Source: Clostridia bacterium
Lineage (GTDB): Bacteria > Bacillota > Clostridia > Oscillospirales > CAG-272
Length of the DNA stretch: 64,000 nt
Assembly: GCA_017453255.1 (NCBI GenBank)
Contig: JAFTKN010000028.1
Coordinates: forward strand, 1 to 64,000
Reading direction: 5' to 3'
A model generated the notes under the pieces. That model saw only the letters and a program-made list of their open reading frames with translations, was not told where the DNA came from and searched no databases. Both the position numbers and the translations under genes were made by a program. Positions 60,385 to 64,000 of this stretch are shown here, piece by piece. The stretch's first letter is position 1; each line of letters begins with the position of its first letter.

Positions 60385-63300
60385 ATGGTAAAAGAACAAA
60401 AACTCGGCAAAAACACGAGAATGAACTTCGCTAAAATTAGCGAGCTTTGTGAAATGCCAAACCTTATCGCTGTACAGAAGGAGTCTTACGCTTGGTTTCT
60501 TGAAAAAGGAATTGGCGAGGTTCTTCAAGACGTATCTCCGATAACAAACCACTCTGGAGACCTCTTCATCGAGTTTGTTTCTCACACTCTTGATGTAGAT
60601 AATCCTAAGTATCCTGTTGAGGAGTGCAAGGTTAGAGGTACAGACTATGCTGCAAGACTTTTCGTAAAGGTTCGTTTGTCAAACAGACTTACTGGAGAGG
60701 TTAAGGAGCATGATGTGTTTATGGGTGATTTCCCACTCATGACAGATAATGGTACATTCGTTATTCATGGTAAGGAGCGTGTAATTGTTTCTCAGATTAT
60801 GCGTTCACCAGGTATGTACTATGATTATTCAATCGATAAGGTAGGAACACATGTTTATAAGACACAAATTATTCCTTATCGTGGTGCATGGCTTGAGTAC
60901 GAAACAGACTCGTCCAATGCTTTTTATGTTCACGTAGATAAGAACAGAAAAATGCCTATTACCATCCTTATTCGTGCTCTCGGTGTAGAAACTGAGGAGG
61001 ACATTAAGGAAATGTTTGGTGAAAAGTTTATGACACCAACTCTTGCAAAGGATGAGTGTGAAAGACTTTCTAATGAATTAGGTACTACAATTCAGGAGGA
61101 GGCTCTTAAGGAATTATATAAGAGACTTCGTCCAGGCGAGCCTGCAATAGTTGAGAGTGCAAAACAGCTTCTACACAACTATTTCTTTGATGGAAAGAGA
61201 TATGATATATACTCAGTTGGACGTTATAAGTTTAACGAAAAGCTTGCTATCTCAAAGCGTATTCTTGGCTTAACCTTATCGCGCCCAGTAGTAAGCAACA
61301 TGACAGGTGAAATTATCTGTGAAGCAGGTAAGGTAATTACTAAAGAGGATATTGAGCTAATTGAGTCTAACTGTATAAATGAGGTTTACATCAACACATT
61401 AGACAAGGATACTGGAAATCCTGTTGAGCTTAAGATATTCGGTAATGGTACAGTTGACCCTAAGTATTTACTTGGTGAAAATTGGAGAGAAGGTCTTGAG
61501 GATTATGGTGTAAGTGAAAAGCTTCACTATGAAAATCTTAAGAAGATTATTGAGGAATGTGGTGGAGACAGAGATGCTATAATTGAAAAAATCAAGTATA
61601 GCACTGAGGAGCTTTGTCCTAAGCATATTACACCAGAGGATATTCTTGCATCTATTGCATATCTTGTGGGTATTGATTACGGAATCGGTAAGAAGGATGA
61701 TATTGACCATTTGGGTAACCGTCGTTTACGTTGCGTTGGTGAGCTTCTTCAAAATCAGCTTCGTGCTGGTATGTTCCGTATGGAAAAAATTATTACAGAA
61801 AGAATGAATACACAAGATGTTGAGGAGCTTTCTCCAAAAACACTTGTAAACATTAAGCCAATTGCATCTGCGATTAGAGAATTCTTTGGTTCATCACCAC
61901 TTTCACAGTTTATGGACCAGAACAACCCACTTGCAGAGCTTACACATAAGCGTCGTATCTCCGCTCTCGGTCCTGGTGGTCTTTCCAGAGATAGAGCAGC
62001 TTTTGAGGTTCGTGACGTTCACTACACACACTATGGTAGAATGTGTCCTGTTGAAACACCAGAAGGACCAAACATCGGTCTTATCTCATATCTTTCAACA
62101 TATGCAATTATCGACAAATATGGCTTTATAAAAGCACCTTATCGTAAGGTTGTTGATGGAGTAGTTACCGACGAGGTAGTTTACTTAACAGCTGACGAGG
62201 AGGACGGACACGTTATTGCTCAGGCATACGAGGAGCTTGATGAGAATAAGCGCTTTGTAAAGAACAAGATTATCGTTCGTGAGAAAAACGAAATTTTGGA
62301 AACAGATTCATCAAGAGTTAGCTATATGGACGTTTCACCAAAGATGGTTGTTTCTGTAGCAACAGCGATGATTCCATTTATTGAAAACGACGACAACGCT
62401 CGTGCACTCATGGGTTCAAACATGCAGAAGCAGGCAGTTCCACTACTTACAACTGATTCACCAATCGTTGGTACAGGTATGGAGTACAAGGCAGCAGTTG
62501 ACTCTGGTGTAGTAGTATTAGCTAAGGAAAGTGGTGTTGTTGAAAAGGTTGACGCTACAACTATCGTTATTAAGAATGAAAGAGGTCTTAAGGATAGATA
62601 TGAGCTTATCAAGTTCAAGCGCTCCAACCAAGAAACCTGTATCAATCAATCTCCAATCGTAGTAGTTGGTGAGCAGGTTGAAAAGGGACAAGTAATTGCA
62701 GATGGTCCAGCTACTGCAAATGGTGAAATTTCACTTGGTAAAAATGCTCTCATCGGCTTTATGACATGGGAGGGTTATAACTACGAGGACGCTGTATTAC
62801 TTAATGAGAACTTAGTTCGTAACGATGTATATACCTCAATTCATATTGAGGAAAAGACAATCGAGGCAAGAGATACAAAGCTCGGTCCAGAGGAAATCAC
62901 CCGTGAAATTCATAATGTTGGTGAGGACGCACTTAAAAATCTTGACGAAAACGGTATCATTAGAATAGGTACTGAGGTTAAGGCACCTGATATCCTTGTA
63001 GGTAAGGTAACACCTAAGGGTGAAACAGAGCTTACAGCAGAGGATAGATTGCTTCGTGCTATTTTTGCTGAAAAGTCAAGAGATGTAAGAGATACATCAC
63101 TTCGTGTTAAAAATGGTGAAAATGGTATCGTTGTCGACGTTAAGGTATTCTCACGTGAAAATGGTGATGAATTAGCTCCAGGCGTACACAAGGTAGTAAA
63201 GGTTTATATTGCCCAAAAGAGAAAAATCTCTGTTGGTGACAAGATGGCTGGTCGTCATGGTAACAAGGGTGTTGTATCAAGAATACTTCCACCTGAGGAT

Positions 63301-64000
63301 ATGCCTTTCTTAGCTGATGGTACACCACTTGATATCGTTCTTAACCCACTCGGCGTTCCTTCACGTATGAATATCGGTCAGGTTCTTGAGGTGCATCTTG
63401 GTATTGCAGCTAAAAAGCTTGGCTGGAAGATTATGACACCTGTATTTGATGGTGCAAAGGAAAAAGATATCTTTGAGTGCTTAAAGATGGCAGGCTTGTG
63501 GAGAGATGTTCTTCCAAACGAAAATACAGATGGTAAGGATTTATTTGAAGAGGTTATCCGTGAGGATGGCAAGAAGGATATACAAAAGCTTGACAAGGAA
63601 ACAAGAAACGATCCTGAGGCTCTCAAGAAGCTTCTTGATGAAGGCAAGCTAAAGGTATGCGACGGAAAGTCAATCCTTTATGATGGACGTACAGGTGAGC
63701 CATTTGACAACCCTGTAACAGTAGGTATTATGTATTACCTCAAGCTCCACCACCTTGTTGATGATAAGATTCACGCACGTTCTATAGGTAAATATTCACT
63801 CGTTACACAACAGCCACTCGGTGGTAAAGCACAGTTTGGTGGTCAGCGTTTCGGAGAAATGGAAGTATGGGCGCTTGAGGCATATGGTGCAGCATACACA
63901 CTTCAGGAAATCTTGACAGTTAAGAGTGACGATATTATTGGTAGAACAAAGGCATATGAGGCAATTGTTAAGGGTCAGAATATTCCAACTCCAGGCGTAC
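60385..64000 (+). CDS. rpoB: RNA polymerase beta subunit, 3'-truncated by window end
   Basis: The frame is open from the ATG at 60385 (GGAG upstream) to the window end, about 1205 codons. Signatures: [24 protein letters not shown], the rifampicin region [95 protein letters not shown] and [23 protein letters not shown]516, H526 and S531 (E. coli numbering) are the sensitive-type residues; position 510 is Pro instead of the usual Gln. rpoB has its own promoter here and is not preceded by rplJ/rplL. Confidence 0.98.
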   Translation, partial: MVKEQKLGKNTRMNFAKISELCEMPNLIAVQKESYAWFLEKGIGEVLQDVSPITNHSGDLFIEFVSHTLDVDNPKYPVEECKVRGTDYAARLFVKVRLSNRLTGEVKEHDVFMGDFPLMTDNGTFVIHGKERVIVSQIMRSPGMYYDYSIDKVGTHVYKTQIIPYRGAWLEYETDSSNAFYVHVDKNRKMPITILIRALGVETEEDIKEMFGEKFMTPTLAKDECERLSNELGTTIQEEALKELYKRLRPGEPAIVESAKQLLHNYFFDGKRYDIYSVGRYKFNEKLAISKRILGLTLSRPVVSNMTGEIICEAGKVITKEDIELIESNCINEVYINTLDKDTGNPVELKIFGNGTVDPKYLLGENWREGLEDYGVSEKLHYENLKKIIEECGGDRDAIIEKIKYSTEELCPKHITPEDILASIAYLVGIDYGIGKKDDIDHLGNRRLRCVGELLQNQLRAGMFRMEKIITERMNTQDVEELSPKTLVNIKPIASAIREFFGSSPLSQFMDQNNPLAELTHKRRISALGPGGLSRDRAAFEVRDVHYTHYGRMCPVETPEGPNIGLISYLSTYAIIDKYGFIKAPYRKVVDGVVTDEVVYLTADEEDGHVIAQAYEELDENKRFVKNKIIVREKNEILETDSSRVSYMDVSPKMVVSVATAMIPFIENDDNARALMGSNMQKQAVPLLTTDSPIVGTGMEYKAAVDSGVVVLAKESGVVEKVDATTIVIKNERGLKDRYELIKFKRSNQETCINQSPIVVVGEQVEKGQVIADGPATANGEISLGKNALIGFMTWEGYNYEDAVLLNENLVRNDVYTSIHIEEKTIEARDTKLGPEEITREIHNVGEDALKNLDENGIIRIGTEVKAPDILVGKVTPKGETELTAEDRLLRAIFAEKSRDVRDTSLRVKNGENGIVVDVKVFSRENGDELAPGVHKVVKVYIAQKRKISVGDKMAGRHGNKGVVSRILPPEDMPFLADGTPLDIVLNPLGVPSRMNIGQVLEVHLGIAAKKLGWKIMTPVFDGAKEKDIFECLKMAGLWRDVLPNENTDGKDLFEEVIREDGKKDIQKLDKETRNDPEALKKLLDEGKLKVCDGKSILYDGRTGEPFDNPVTVGIMYYLKLHHLVDDKIHARSIGKYSLVTQQPLGGKAQFGGQRFGEMEVWALEAYGAAYTLQEILTVKSDDIIGRTKAYEAIVKGQNIPTPGV

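Noticed and set aside
61468-63647. Several antisense and out-of-frame stretches within rpoB
   Set aside because: The rpoB frame is continuous and highly conserved through this part; the others are chance.

Overview
The window looks like a low-GC, endospore-forming member of the Clostridia, probably a gut anaerobe. The evidence is AT-rich intergenic DNA, strong Shine-Dalgarno sites, vegetative promoters with almost invariant 17-base spacers, CCA-encoding tRNAs, and spore genes (spmA/spmB, spoVAC-AD-AE, sleB and an SleC-like set). No outer-membrane genes are present. Genus cannot be told from this sequence alone.

Layout. 1-1250: the end of an integrated element (5'-truncated tyrosine integrase) against the 3' end of tRNA-Ser(GGA). 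1.5-8 kb: GH30 glycosidase, ThrH-type phosphatase, phosphoesterase, HAD phosphatase, sugar O-acetyltransferase, and a membrane-anchored HTH/leucine-rich-repeat regulator followed by a lipoprotein. 8-21.7 kb: housekeeping genes lepA-hemW, a second membrane HTH regulator, fatty-acid kinase pair fakB-fakA, and on the minus strand RNase J and a heterodimeric ABC exporter that runs directly into pyk. 21.7-33.4 kb: spmBA, an AbrB-type regulator, GH95 fucosidase, D-amino-acid aminotransferase, sleB, a SpoVB-like flippase, GH38 mannosidase and tcdA. 33.4-47.3 kb: a secreted protein of unknown role, pepP-efp, a CD1247-like Asp/Cys-rich protein, a sugar isomerase/dehydrogenase pair, spoVAC-AD-AE, MscS, ClpC and a three-gene SleC-like cluster. 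47.3-64 kb: queT with a structured leader, a ComEC-like extracellular hydrolase, two NptA-type phosphate transporters, tRNA-Lys, a large secreted carbohydrate-binding-like protein, rnhA, rpsF-ssb-rpsR, rpsT, and the start of rpoB (cut by the window end).

The least explained signal is a family of small dispersed repeats beginning TAGCCTTAC (seven ends in six places: 11066, 11231, 22037, 36562-36838, 48937, 50997). They look like TA-flanked miniature inverted-repeat elements. Four lie at or within ten bases of a stop codon, two of them supplying the stop codon itself. One has captured the apparent 5' end of a small ORF and one sits between a promoter and its regulator gene. The largest copy (277 bp) has 23-base terminal inverted repeats and a long internal foldback.

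How the genes fit together: cytosolic exo-glycosidases (GH30, GH95, GH38) and the isomerase/dehydrogenase pair suggest breakdown of imported host or plant glycans. Several secreted proteins share a His/Cys-rich module. A substantial share of the window serves spore formation and germination (DPA uptake, cortex lysis).
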